A stretch of 64,000 nucleotides of DNA. It comes from Siphonodentalium dalli (taxonomy: Eukaryota; Mollusca; Scaphopoda; Gadilida; Siphonodentaliidae). The notes beneath the pieces are model-generated. The model did no database searches. It was not told the DNA's origin and was given only the letters and a program-made list of their open reading frames with translations. Within the stretch, counting starts at the first letter, position 1. Each line of letters opens with the position of its first letter. This document shows, piece after piece, positions 24,040 through 35,976 of this stretch. The stretch lies in the NCBI GenBank assembly GCA_032622095.1, contig CP136061.1, positions 200,688,244 through 200,752,243 of the forward strand, written 5' to 3'. The position numbers and the translations under genes were made by a program.

Positions 24040-25030
24040 AGTGATTATTTATAGTTTCAATGACAATTAAAGAAGACATTCCTGCAAACATTGGTGGATT
24101 TTATTAATTTCTGCCGGCCAGGAATGGGCATATTGAATGGAATGATTATCCCAGACAAAGAAAATTATGAAATAAATATAGTTTGTTAGTGTTTTATTGA
24201 ATGGTATGGCCCTGCAGTCATTATTTGAAGCGGTTCACACTTGAATGTGCTCCAATGGGCCACAGCGCCATACTCTTCAATAAAACACACTCAAACTACA
24301 TTCATTTCTTATATTCATAAATAATTTTTCTGAAATTAGGATCAGGGAACGATCCAGGGCTGTTTTGAAACCTGTTACAGGTGAGGGCGCCAGAACTCTG
24401 GAAGGCCAAATGTCCCGAAATTCCTCAGAGCTCGATTTAACTGAATTTGTATCACGACTTGCAATGCAATTTCCAATTTCTGCTAACCAATTTAAAATAA
24501 AAAAATAGTATTGGTAGGGAATGCTATACAAAAACTACCCAGTATAACTATAACAAATTAAAAAATTAAATTGACCCTGGGGTGTTTCAAAAAATATATG
24601 GATTCTTGACTGGTTTGGATATAATTAATACCATGCAGCAATGTGAGTTAGCCCAATATGCCACCTGTGAATTATCAATCGATTAGTCTGTGGCCATATT
24701 CTTAAAGGCATGCACGCCTGTTCTAATAATTTTAGTCATCTAGGTCAAGAAGATGTGACATTGGTTCATGTTATTGTTTGTATTGGGTTATAAAATTCAT
24801 GACCCATTTGGCAGTTGACAAATCACCAAAATCATAGAAGAAAACTGCATTTTAAGCAATGGTTTAATGACAAAATTTTACCAAAATATTTCTGTGGAAA
24901 CTTGTTAAAGAAATGAACATACATATCAATCAAACAAGATATTCCACTATTTTTGCAGCTAAAACACGCAGTTTTAGAATAAACTTGACATCAAGCACCC
25001 TTCAATAGTTGAATAGATTATTTTCACTTT
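24040..25030. other. no supported gene
   Basis: A+T-rich. A minus-strand frame at 24277-24531 contains SPVTGFKTALDRSL, vaguely like the C-terminal tail of retroelement reverse transcriptases; it is too weak to call. Nothing else is recognised. Confidence 0.35.
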
Positions 25031-25560
25031 TTATACTCCCGTTTTTAAAATTGGGACATGTTATGTTATTGGTTCATCCCTGCGTCCGTTCGCTTTTGGT
25101 TTCTGGATAATATATTTTTCTACGGCTTAGCGTTGCTGTTAAAACTGTTTTCAATGGTATCACACATTTATGAATGAAAAATACAGCAAAAAATATTATA
25201 CAGTTCTTCACAGCAGCAATTTTGATGAAAGAAGTTTTTAACACTCATAAGTTATCAGGTGGGTGCATTTTAGACTTCTGAGTTAAGACATGTGCGACCC
25301 ATAACAATATATTACAATTAATGAAATGCATAAATATGATTGATGAAAGTTAATGTTTTTTTTTCCTTTTTGGATGGAATTCTTACTGTACCCAGAACAT
25401 ATCTTCTGCTTTTATTTTCACTCCATAGTATTTGCTACTAGCAAAAGTAACATTCAGATTGTTTAAAAAAATGTTGACTTTAGTGCTATAATGATTACAG
25501 TCCACAAACTCCACATACTCATCATAGCAGGAGGGACGGGAGCATATATTAAAACCCATC
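25031..25560 (+). mobile_element. TTATACTCCCG element (Helitron-like, non-autonomous)
   Basis: It starts TTATACTCCCGTTTTTAAAA, then TTATGTTATTGGTTCATCC and CGTCCGTTCGCTTTTGGTTTC. It ends CGGGAGCATATATT, so the ends form a subterminal inverted repeat (ATACTCCCG / CGGGAGCATAT). A truncated relative starts near 35977. No protein is encoded. Confidence 0.5.
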
Positions 25561-25677
25561 TCCTGTGAAGCACTACATTTTTTCTGGTAAAGTTTGGGTA
25601 ATTATATACCAATACACAAACAAGATTTCCATTTGTTTCCTGGTAAAGTGTACATAAATTTCTGTGAACACTTTAGC

Positions 25678-25980
25678 TTATTATCTCCTGAAATTTCTTT
25701 TCGGGAACTATAGAAATCAGAAGTCCGTCCGTCTGTCCCAGATGATTTCTGGATTATCACTTTATATATAGTTTTAGTTATCTGATAGTTTTAAAATTTC
25801 CTATGTGGATAACTCACATGAAAATACAGCTTAAGTTCGAATTTGGGTTTGGTCCACCCATTTTAGCCAGAGTTATGGTCCTTGTCAATTTAGAATTTGC
25901 CCATTATTTTGGTTTCCATGTGATAAATTTAGTTTCAGAATCAGATAATAATAATAATAATAATAGTATGATACAAAAAG
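25678..25980 (+). repeat. fragment of dispersed repeat with (AAT)n tail
   Basis: AGTCCGTCCGTCTGTCCCAG, GATGATTTCTGGATTATCAC, AATTTGGGTTTGGTCCACCC and CAGAGTTATGGTCCTTG follow the grammar of the TTATACTCCCG family. A short AAT microsatellite lies at 25945-25965. Confidence 0.5.
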
Positions 25981-26012
25981 TTTAAAGTGATGAGAAACAC
26001 TCCTGTATGGTA

Positions 26013-27399
26013 AGGCCTAACAAAAAAAGACCTGTGTTTGGGGTCACATGGTCTGAAAATATTAGGGTAGGTAGGGATTATCTTTTTTTTTTTTTTATTT
26101 TTATTTTTTTTTATAATAATTAAACATACCGCATAATAATTTAACCTTGTAATGATATTGTGAATGTATTAATTCCCCCATGTACTCTGACAGCCATATA
26201 GTATATGAGATGTGACATATTTCACATCAACCAGGCCTAGATGGATAATAATTTACACATACCATATTCATTTTAATATATTAAAATAATTTGATATAAT
26301 TTCAGGCGGTTTTCAGACATTCCTGAACTGAAATATAAATGTATAAAATTGTTTTAATACTGGTACCATTTAACTGTGGATATTTATATTAAATAAATAA
26401 CAGTTTGTCATATTTGTTGTATTAATATAATATAAAACAGATGCTTTCCTTTATTATATTTGGAAATTATAAGTGTCAAAACAAGGAGAGTAACTTTAAT
26501 ATTATAGTAAACAGTGGTAAAAACTTATAAATAACTGCGGAATTTCCCATTCAACGAACGATCCGATTGGTACTAGCACATAATTATTTATAGCAGTCCA
26601 ATGGGCGGAGATCTGACCAGAGTGATGCATTGAATGTCAGAAACACGGGGTCGTATTTTGTCACAATCATGTCGACAACTTTTCAGCACGAAAAGGTGTT
26701 TTGCGAAATATTCGTATTGACAACAATATGTAGATATGTACTAGATCATACATCCAACTGCATTCACGCACAGCTTGGTAAAACACAGCGCCAGATTGCA
26801 GCAATATTGCCAATATAAACAAGTAAATAATACGCCCAGCATAAACCAACTTCCCACTGTGAGCCCCGTCTGTTCAATCAATGATTCTATTCGATCATTT
26901 GTCCGACCATTCCACGTATGGATAAAGGGACGCAGGTTGTAAACAGCGTGACAGGAAACTCCTATCGTGGGCCTCACTTTGGAGAAGCCGCGTAAGCAAC
27001 ACGTTAGCTACGCCGCATTGAATGGATTGGTTTATTATTTACTGGGTGTGAAAGCTATACACGTGGTTTGTGAATGAATGTTCCAGAACATCGCGGAACA
27101 TGTTGTTGATGTTTAGAACTTCTCAAAATATGAACTATGCGGGCTGGATTAATTATTAAATAAACACTCTGTGCAGCAGTGCCTACGTATGTCGGCCTAT
27201 TCATGTTTTAAAATATATTTTTGGCATTGATTGTGTGAGTTTGAACAACCTCTGGATGGAGTAGACAAAGCCGTATATAAAAGATGTAAGATTGGAATTC
27301 AAAATTTTTGGAAATCTCAATAAAAAGTTTAGGGTCGCATGGTTTTATTAGGCACGGTCGGGTGACCCCAAACACAGGTATTTTTTTGTTAGGCCTAAT
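26013..27399. mobile_element. 1.4-kb TIR element
   Basis: The left end AGGCCTAACAAAAAAAGACC continues TGTGTTTGGGGTCAC (to 26047). The right end, read in reverse from 27399, gives AGGCCTAACAAAAAAATACC then TGTGTTTGGGGTCAC. The inverted ends match at about 34 of 35 positions. The interior has a poly-T tract (26080-26110) and no recognisable transposase; open frames at 26630-26977 are unassigned. The target duplication is not clear. Confidence 0.6.
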
Positions 27400-27842
27400 C
27401 AAATAGAAATGGAGAATACTCTTGTTCAAAGTAGTAATTTTTTACAAATAGTATATCCAAATTGACAACACACACTGTCATTCTAAAAGATGAATAAAAT
27501 GCAGTGACTCTCGATGGCAAAATCATTTTTGTTAGTTTTAATATAGCAGATAGATGTGTCCCGAATCGAGTAGAAAATATTTACAATTGAGTGTAGTTCA
27601 GACGATGTTTTCTATGGAGTGGTATGGTTGATTAGCTTCAAAAATTTGGCGATGTTAGTAGAATGTTACATTCATCCAGTTGTCATAGTAGCTGAATACT
27701 AACTAATCAGTTTCACGCACCCGAACAAGTACATAAATGTTTCTTTCAAGAAAACATGAGAATTGACAGGTGTCATTTTCAGGTCATCTTCCTGCCACCA
27801 CTATCTAATTATTGGTATTGATGGTATGACATTTTATCTGAT

Positions 27843-28031
27843 TGCCCTAAGTAATCGACCCCTTAACCACAGCAGAATTATGGGTAACTTTTCAGGATTT
27901 AGTCGGAAATATGGCTTGTTGCCACTCATCCCGAGAGCTTTCCGATGAATGGCAACAAGTCATATTTCCGACTAAATCCTGAAAAGTTACCCATAATTCT
28001 GCTGTGTTTAAGGAGTCGATTACTTAGGGCA
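27843..28031. mobile_element. 189-bp near-perfect hairpin MITE
   Basis: The arms are about 83 bp and nearly identical in reverse: TGCCCTAAGTAATCGAC / GTCGATTACTTAGGGCA, CAGCAGAATTATGGGTAAC, TTTTCAGGATTTAGTCGG and AAATATG-CTTGTTGCCA. The loop is about 22 bp around CCCGAGAGCTTTCC. The high arm identity suggests recent activity or gene conversion. The open frame crossing it is a shadow. Confidence 0.8.
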
Positions 28032-28239
28032 TTACTGTATATCGATTACTCATGAATATACAGGTCAAGTTCAAATTTTGGTTCCGTCCGCCTCTTTTTA
28101 CCAGAGTTATGGTCCTTGTTGGCTTATAATTTGACTATTATTTTGGTTTCTGAGGGAGAGCTTAGCTATAGTTATCTCACCGGTGGGAAAACAGTTTTAT
28201 CATCTCTCCCGGTTGGTATAATTTTTTTTCCATAAACAA

Positions 28240-28317
28240 GTTATGAGGCGTCGGTCTGTCGCATTAGCCCCCCGGCCTGTGGCCTCAGGCCAATATGACA
28301 GATGTCGGCCTCATAAC
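28240..28317. repeat. 78-bp imperfect hairpin
   Basis: GTTATGAGGC at the left pairs with GCCTCATAAC at the right. Inner blocks TCTGTCGCATTAGCC and GGCCAATATGACAGA also pair. It is G+C-rich against its surroundings and resembles the palindrome at 23463. Confidence 0.55.
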
Positions 28318-28319
28318 AT

Positions 28320-29198
28320 CGGCCAATATGGAAACAACCTATAGATAACTTATATTATTAACTTCTTCACTGCTGACTGATATTGTGTGCAAAGCCATTG
28401 ACATTATAGTCCAATAATGTACTTCGAAAAATATAACGGGAATATCGAAAAACATTAACACTGACTCTGTGAAATGGCTTTTCTCATTCACAATCCTGGA
28501 AGATTATACACGTTATCAAACTATAAGATACAATTGTTCCCATGTAATATGTCTCTTAGTTGATGCTATTAATAATGAGCAACCCCATGTATGCTGTAGT
28601 AGGTTCGTACTCACGTATGGCACACTGTGTGACATTTTAACATCCATACCGAGTACTGACATATTAGCAGCCAAAAGGTTAATAGATTGGATTTTTTTAA
28701 TCTTTCAGTTATTCCGAATATCACATCATTCACATGTTAACTTGGACTATATAGTATTATCAAATGAGTCAGAGTGACAGAAAGAAAGGAACAGATAGCA
28801 ACTCTCTTACAAGTGCGTATAATCTAATTGAATAATTCAGCACTAGTAGTGTATTGTATACTAGTACATAGACAGAACACAAAGTGCATCTTAAGGGGGA
28901 GACGCACGCTTTTCATAAATCCAGTCAAAATGGCAAAATCTTCATCTTTATTGTATGTAGAATCTGAGCACAAGGGATTATAATACATTTGAGAGGTTGA
29001 AAATATTATTTTAGTTTTTCCCCTTTCGGTACCAAGAACTGTTAGAATAATTCATGAACCCATGACCCACAACTCATCTCAGCCCAATTGTTCATTGAAC
29101 AACAGACATGGCATGAAAATCCTCAAATTTTGATAATTATTTATGGGTAGTTGCCTTTCTTAATGAAAATAATCATTAAATTTCACAAATAAAGAATA
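28320..29198. other. no supported gene
   Basis: The plus frame 28469-28777 (about 100 codons, rich in I, C and H) shows no domain I can name and no good splice frame. There is no other structure. Confidence 0.3.
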
Positions 29199-29796
29199 AT
29201 TATACCCCCCCCCCACAACGAAAACGAAGTTGTGGGGGTATACTGTAATTAGCTTGTCCGTCGTCCGTCCATCGTGCGTGGACATAAATTTGTCCAGAGT
29301 TTTTCTCAGTCGTTTTTTGTATCATTTTCCATGAAACTTGGCACAGACATCAACCACCATGGGAACCTTATTAGCACCTGCTATTATGACTTCTGGTGGA
29401 GTTATCCCCCTTTTTCGACTTAGAAATTATTGCAAAGTTTATAATTTGGTACGAGCTTTTATTCCTATATCTTTAGGTAAATTTTTTTTTAACTTGGCAC
29501 AGAAATTGAGTACCATAGGAACCTGTGCACCTAGGATTATGACATCTGTCTCACTTTTTTTGGTGGAGTTATTCCCCTTTTTCGACTTGGAACATTTCGC
29601 AACATTATTCCTACCTTTTTCGGTCAATAGGTTTAGGATTAGGGTTAGGGGTTAGGGTTATGCACCTGCAATGGGAATCTGTTATTTTATTATTTTAACT
29701 AAATGTTTACTGACATTTGAAACATCTTAGTGTTTTAAAAACACGGGGGGTATCCCTAGACGTACATTAGTCCCATTGGGACAGTCACATCTCTAG
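29199..29796 (+). mobile_element. TTATACCCCC element, copy A (Helitron-like)
   Basis: It starts ATTATACCCCCCCCCC; the next 35 bp fold back (CACAACG / AAGTTGTGGGGGTATA). GTCCGTCGTCCGTCC follows, then ~150-bp direct repeats (landmarks CTTGGCACAGA and TATGAC at 29337 and 29493), then a TTAGGG-like tract (29635-29660). It ends with GGGGGGTAT (29745-29753), the hairpin GTCCCATTGGGAC (29770-29782) and, about 10 bp later, CTAG (29793-29796). The 5' ATACCCCCC is the inverse of 3' GGGGGGTAT. Helitrons end in a stem-loop followed by CTRR. No Rep-helicase is present. Confidence 0.65.
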
Positions 29797-30589
29797 TTAA
29801 GTCTCCTCTCATGATCTTGAGATATAATATCACATGAACTGCACTTTTGAAAAAAATCTATTTTACACAGTGTTTTACAGTGAAATTTTAAATATTTTTC
29901 ATGCCATATGGCACAAAAGTAAAGTAAATGAGGTTATATTATCAAATTGGTTGATGGTTCTTAAATATTGTCACAATAATCGCTTGTACCAAATTTCACA
30001 AAGAAATTCCTAACAGATTTCGAGAAAATTGTTTACATAGACAGAATCCATTTTTAAATACCAGGAAATTTTGGCAAAACGTGCGTCTGACCCTTAGTCA
30101 GGAATCTTTTATCGAATGAGTTGCGGATGGTGCATGGATATATTTCACGCTGGAATGTAACTATGCGCTGTTGCAACAAGTTCAATAATAGATTAGAGAT
30201 TATGATGCAAGTTGTGTTCTGTATTTATTCTACACAGTTGTGTCAGATAAGTTCAATCCATGACTGTCAACTTTGTTGATAATATAGCTACCTCTATTGT
30301 GATTTATGTCTTATGAAAAATCACCAGAAGTTGATCGTTGACGTAATTTACATCATCTTTCTTGGCGACAATGTCAACGAAAATAGTTCCGGCTTATATT
30401 CCACTGGAGGTATACGCTACTATGTATTCAATGGCTGGGATTTCGTTGATTACATATGCCTTATGTCAATGGGTGTGGAATAATTATACTCTAGTAACAT
30501 TTTATACACCAATGCCATATGAAAAAACTGTATTATGTAACTAGTCTATCCATCAATCTGTCTGTCATGCCATCCGACGTCCTTCTGTG

Positions 30590-31250
30590 AACATTTGGTT
30601 TCCGGATGATAACGGTAGTTCTACTGACTAAATGGTATAGAGGTCCAGCTCGATTTTGGGGTCAGGATTTTTTTTTTAATTTGGGCTTAATTTTTGTTTC
30701 CAGGTGATAACTTATACATGTATGTAATATGATATGAACTGAATGGAATGAAATTTATGAAGGTTGACAACCATAAGATATGGGTCGACAAATTAAATCA
30801 TTTTCACCAGAGTTAGATACCTTTTTTTACTTTGAAATTGGGGGGGGGGGGGGTGTTTCCAGATGATGACTTCAGTTAATGTTCACTGAATGGAATGAAA
30901 TTAGGAACACATTTTTAGAACCATAACATATATGGGTTAAGATAAATTGTTGTTCAATCCACCCATTTATACCAGAGTTACAGACCTTTATACTCTTGAA
31001 ATTTGGGTTTTCTTTCTTTCTGGATGATAACTTCAGATTATGTTGACTGAATGGAACGAAATTTGGTGTGCGGTGTTGAAACTACAAAATACACCAAGTT
31101 CACCCATTTCTACTGGATCTACAGACTTTTTCATTTTGATAACGGCAGATCTAGTGCTTGATTGATTACTACAAACTTGGAATGTCACTGAATGGGCTCA
31201 AGGTATAATCTGTGCTCGATTTATGGATTCGTCCAACAGACGTATGGGCC
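30590..31250 (+). repeat. ~155-bp tandem repeats of the TTATACTCCCG family
   Basis: CTGAATGGAATGAAATT recurs near 30737, 30882 and 31047. Each is followed by a TACCAGAGTTA block and TTCCAGATGATGACTTCAG. A G14 homopolymer (30840-30853) interrupts the first unit. There is no coding potential. Confidence 0.65.
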
Positions 31251-31267
31251 ATTTTTTATTCAATTTT

Positions 31268-31430
31268 AGCTCAGCTTGACAAAGTAAAGTTTGAGCTATT
31301 GCTATGGGTTGGTGTCCATTGTCCATAGAGATCCGTCAACAATTTCCGTTAGCACACCCTACAGGTCACGTATCTCTCATCCATTCATCACCAAACTTCA
31401 TATGGGAGCCATCATTTTTTTTAGCAGAGT
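31268..31430 (+). mobile_element. 5' end module plus one beta unit
   Basis: AGCTCAGCTTGACAAAGTAA continues into AGTTTGAGCT (to 31297), the same start hairpin as the complete alpha element at 4699. It is followed by CGTCAACAATTTCCGTTAGC and one beta-like unit (CACCCTACAGGTCACG, CACCAAACTTCATATGGGAG). The 5' module is therefore shared by alpha and beta elements. Confidence 0.6.
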
Positions 31431-32040
31431 TATTGCCCTTTTTAGACTCAGAAATGTAAGAAATGTTTTCCAAAAAACATAAGTTTGTCCCAGTTTTTGC
31501 CTCTTCAATTTATGGTAAATTGTTTTGAAAATTATTTTATCATTTGTTGATATTATTTCCATATGGCTACACATATGTCACCATGTAGTGAAATTTATAC
31601 TCAGCCCTTCACATTATAACGTCTTCATTCTCCGTACCATATACTGACACGGCCATAATGCATAAAAACATTCACATTTTATGTTTAAATACTGGTAAGC
31701 ACTATATATTAGTTTTGTTTTGCACCACTGATATATAATGCTCTCTAACATATCTACTTGAAATTGACCTAAGTTGACTTTTGTAGACATGTCAAATAGC
31801 ATAATTATGTTGCAATGTTGTCGCCTCGGTGCTAAATGTTCTATATCCATTTTGGTGAGAAAATGAGATGACGGTATTGTTCGATTCGGCATGGTATTTT
31901 CTGTCTGAAAAACAAAAGATATTGAGTATATCATGTACCAGATACGAATAAGAGGCTGTGCAAATATTTTCCATCTCCCAAATTAGTTTTTCTGCCAGTG
32001 CTGTATTGTTCTATCTCTACTGTGAACCAATGAATTGATT
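31430..32040. other. no supported gene
   Basis: A minus-strand frame of 106 codons at 31614-31934 contains TMPNRTIPSSHFLTKMDIEH but matches nothing I know. Otherwise plain A+T-rich DNA. Confidence 0.3.
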
Positions 32041-32799
32041 TATTATACCCCCCCGCAACGAGTTGTGGGTGGGTATACTGGTATCAGCTTGTCTGTCCGT
32101 CCGTCCGCCCGTCGAGCCGTCTGTCCGTCCGTGGACACAATTTTGTCCGGAGTTTTTCTCAGTCGTTTTATGATCATTTTCAGTGAAACTTGGCACAGAC
32201 ATCAACCACCATGGGAACATGTGCACCTGCGATTATGACGTCTGTCAGACTTTTTTTGGTGGAGTTATCCCCCCTTTTTCGACTTAGAAATTTTTCGCAA
32301 CATGTATAATTTTGTCCGAGCTTTTATTCCTACATTTTTGGCACAGTTATTTAGTACCATGGGAACCTATGCACCTGCGTTTATGACGTCTGTCTGACAT
32401 TTTTTGATGGAGTTATCCCCCCTTTTTCGACTTAGAAAATTTTCGCAACATGTATAATTTTGTCCGAGCTTTTATTCCTACATTTTTGGCACAGTTATTT
32501 AGTACCATGGGAACCTGTGCACCTGCGTTTATGACGTCTGTCTGACATATTTTGATGGAGTTATCCCCCTTTTTCGACTTAGAAATGTTTTCGCAACATG
32601 CATAATTTTGTCCGAGCTTTTATTCGATCAATAAATTTAGGATTAGAGTTAGGGGTTATGGTTAGGGTTAGGTTTAGGCTTAGGGTTACCTGTTGAGATA
32701 ATTTCAGTGCCAAATATATGGTAATGGCTACTTCATTCAAACAACATTTTGAATACGGGGGGTATTACTTAGTCCCATCTGGGACAAGCCCATCTCTAG
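32041..32799 (+). mobile_element. TTATACCCCC element, copy B (Helitron-like)
   Basis: The layout matches copy A: TTATACCCCCCCGCAACG at the start with a fold-back GTTGTGGGTGGGTATA, then GTCCGTCCGTCCGCCCGTCG. About three 148-bp direct repeats follow, with landmarks GCACCTGCGTTTATGACG near 32222, 32371 and 32519. A TTAGGG-like tract lies at 32636-32690. It ends with GGGGGGTATTACTTA, the hairpin GTCCCATCTGGGAC and CTAG at 32796-32799. Open frames at 32017-32238 on both strands are shadows of the CCGTC repeats. Confidence 0.7.
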
Positions 32800-32999
32800 T
32801 TTATTTTGTACCACATGGTCGCATAAATTTGAGGATTATAATGTTCTATCTCAAACTGACAATGGGAAATAATGGCTGTCAACATGTTTGGGTGGAAAGA
32901 GTGTTTTTTCTCTTATATGAGATAATCTTAATTATAGCAGAACTCTTTGGTTAAAATAATACAGAAAATGACATAATGTGCAAGTTTTGTACTTTCTAA

Positions 33000-34440
33000 T
33001 GATTTAAAAACCTAAGAACCACGCTTTAGCACTTGAAAAAAAAGCTAAATTGTTCAGCAAAGTGTAATTCTTTCTCCAAACACATGTCAATTAATTACAA
33101 GAATAATACTGGCATTTAAAGCAAGACAATTTAAACAGATTAGTTTTTCATTTTCTGGGACAAAATGAAAACAACATATGGTGAAAATAAAGCAGACATA
33201 TACGGAAACCAGGTGGTAAACAAAAACAAAACAATAATGGATATAGAACAGTATAGCACCGATGCGACGATGTGACAACAATGGTATGATATGTCATTTT
33301 CAAGGTAGCTAGACCATATATATAAACATATAATGTGAATCGGTGCTATCAATGCCATTCATATCGGTTGGTCAATGGATCATTTTTGTGGAACTCTGTG
33401 TTTCGCTGTCAGCACATAGAGATGTACGGTATTTGCACCCAGTCGGTGGTCAATTGTGAGTTCCACACAACAGTGGCTTGGTCAGATTGAACAATGTGTG
33501 ATTGCCGTATCGTACGCAGTTGTCATATCTTGCGCCAAATTCTGACACTCGCAAGATTGCTTGTATTGAGACGGCTTTGGACCACTCATATGTCGATGGA
33601 TCTTATCAGCATGATTAATCCTGATGTCCCTGCATTGCATTTTTCGGATTGCATCCTCCTTCATGAAATATATTTGAGCAGAAGTGTTTGATATTTTAGA
33701 TTTCACCAAGTCGATCAGTCACTATCTAATTTCTCAAATGAGATATTTTCCCCAAATAAATAAATTCCATACTTTCGAGTATTAATTGGTTTTGAAACAG
33801 AACATTTATCAATTCTATATTTTTCAGGAGCTGAGAAATGATGGAAGGTGAGCCCTTCAAAGACTTTTAACGTTTTGAATCATGGTCCTCTTCAACAAGA
33901 GTAAGGCTCAGCTGATATTCTCCATTCTAATGCAGTATGATCAATTTGAATTGAAATGTTTTAATTATGAATCATGTTTTATATCTGATGTTGATGCTTC
34001 TATAATGCAAATGATATGTTTACACCAGTGACTCAAACAAAATGCCCAGCAGAGTGTTTTGAGTAAATTTTGCAATGATGCATGCATGCATATGGTTGTT
34101 CCTAAGGATACCAATGTTAAGGGAAAAAATAAGATTTTATTAAAAAAAACACAAAGTTATTGGTACAGTATGAATATGGCCTCACTTGTAATTTTAATGG
34201 TCATGGATCGATGGAGACCCAAAGCAACTGAAAACTTGTGGCTTCAAGGAATATGTTCCAGTTACTCTTTTACAAAACTATTTGCTGACACTGAAAGCTG
34301 AGTTCTGAAGGCCACATATTTATGATAATCTCACACCCTATATCAAAACAGTTTCCTAACAAGTTAGACTTCACGAAGCCCTTTGTTTGACTAATGTTTG
34401 TCAAATTGGAGTCGTCGCAGCAGTAAGCTCAGTACACAAC
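33000..34440. other. no supported gene; one microexon-like site
   Basis: Open frames at 33087-33358, 33482-33709 and 34059-34301 give no recognisable domains. The splice-flanked 20-nt segment at 33828-33847 is listed separately. Confidence 0.35.
33828..33847 (+). other. 20-nt microexon candidate
   Basis: AATTCTATATTTTTCAG (acceptor) is followed by GAGCTGAGAAATGATGGAAG and then GTGAGC (donor). Both splice sites are close to consensus and only 20 nt apart. It could be a microexon of a gene whose other exons are elsewhere, or chance. Confidence 0.2.
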
Positions 34441-34479
34441 TAATTAATATAATTAAAAAATATTGATTTTCCTAATTGG

Positions 34480-34690
34480 CAAATTTGTGAATCTCTAATT
34501 GCGCTTAAGCACAAAAAGAGAAGATCTAATTGCGCTTAAATGCAATAAGGAAATGTATAATTGCGCCTAAGCAAATATTTTATTGCGTTTAAGAGCAATA
34601 AGGCATATCTTATTGATCTTAAGCACAAAAAGGAATCTCCAATATCACTTTAAAAGCGCAATAAGGAATATTATTATTGCGCTAAAGTCA
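34480..34690. repeat. array of GCGCTTAAGCGC palindromes, left block
   Basis: Degenerate units CTAATTGCGCTTAAGCGCAA followed by TAAGGAA recur every ~35-45 bp. Each unit is itself an inverted repeat centred on CTTAAG, so the array can form a row of small cruciforms. Confidence 0.8.
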
Positions 34691-34884
34691 AATCAAAATC
34701 TTCCTTACTACGCTTACTAGTAAGTACAATTAGCCACATTACATAAACGCTAATTCAAATGGTGTAGTACATATACAATGTATAGTGCAATGGGTGGAGT
34801 TTATTTGTGACCTGGTGACTGTCCACGTGTAAAGGCCTATTCGGATTCTACTATTTGCACAGAGGGGTGATCTCATGATGGGGA

Positions 34885-35120
34885 TATTAATTGCGCTTAA
34901 GCGAAATAAGTATGAGGAGCCACAGATGTAATTGCAATGTCTTATTTCACTTAAGCTCAATAAGGAGTCCCTAATTGTGCTTAAGCGCAATAAAGAAAAT
35001 TCTAATTGAGCTTAAGCACAATAAGAGAAGATCTTATTGCTCTCATAAGATCAATAAGGAATCTCTAATTACGTTTAAGCGCAATAAGGAATATTCTTAT
35101 TGCGCTTAAGTGCAATTCCG
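34885..35120. repeat. array of GCGCTTAAGCGC palindromes, right block
   Basis: Same unit as 34480-34690 (AATTGCGCTTAAGCG, TTTAAGCGCAATAAGGAAT). It is separated from the left block by about 195 bp of unrelated sequence. About seven units are recognisable. Confidence 0.8.
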
Positions 35121-35976
35121 TCTACAGTTAACTCGGCAACACAGTCGGCTGACAGCAATAATTGTAAATTGAAATCATCAAACCGCATATAACAAAAAGG
35201 AAACCTACTGCATGCTTTTGACTGAACACATTATATCATTCGTGGGTAATTGTACACGCAAATATCAATTTTCCAATCGGTATTTGCTTGTACCCGTTTT
35301 CAGTCAAAAACCATAGTTATCCTCTCGTATCATCGTTGATTATATGCCCTCCTAATCAATATATCGATCGCTCAGCACAATTTCAAAGAGTCTGAATGCA
35401 TGCCCCTTTAATACTTTCGTCATCATTTTGAAGACAAAAGCTAAGGGCCGTCATATGGAGACATTTATCGTTAGAAAAACTGGATGTTTCTAGTTGAAAT
35501 CTAAAGAGCATTGCTTGGGCGACAATTGAACTTACTCGGGCGACAACTGAACATACAGGGCAGGAATCGGAGCGAAAACATAAATCACCGATTACAGCAT
35601 TTTGCTGGCTTTTTAAGAAAAAAAATTATAGGGGAACATGTCCCGGTTGAAGCTAGAGGTAAACAATTAACATAATATGTTATTAAACATACATTATATC
35701 TGTGTTTTTAAGTTTTTCGGCTGGTATATTTGAAATATGCTCAATCGACAAGCGGAAAAACTCACAACGGAATTGGCATTTGCTCGGGCGGAATGATATT
35801 TCGAGGAGCGGATCCTCCACAGTACCCTGACCATGTGGAAAATATTCAGGTTTTCTGGACCTGAATAATGCTAAATTGGATACCCCCAGTATATTTTGTA
35901 AACAGGTGCATGTCCGATATGTGTTAACATACACTCAAGAGACATACTGACATACTGAGTCAATTTCAATGTCATT

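Noticed and set aside
24277-24531. Minus-strand frame with SPVTGFKTALDRSL resembling a retroelement reverse-transcriptase tail
   Set aside because: Only about 15 residues resemble the tail, and none of the reverse-transcriptase core is nearby.
29635-32690. TTAGGG tracts as evidence of a telomere fusion or chromosome end
   Set aside because: The tracts are short, impure, and at the same position inside two copies of one mobile element.
34480-35120. CRISPR array (short repeats with spacers)
   Set aside because: Units are degenerate and palindromic, spacers are themselves repetitive, and the DNA is eukaryotic.
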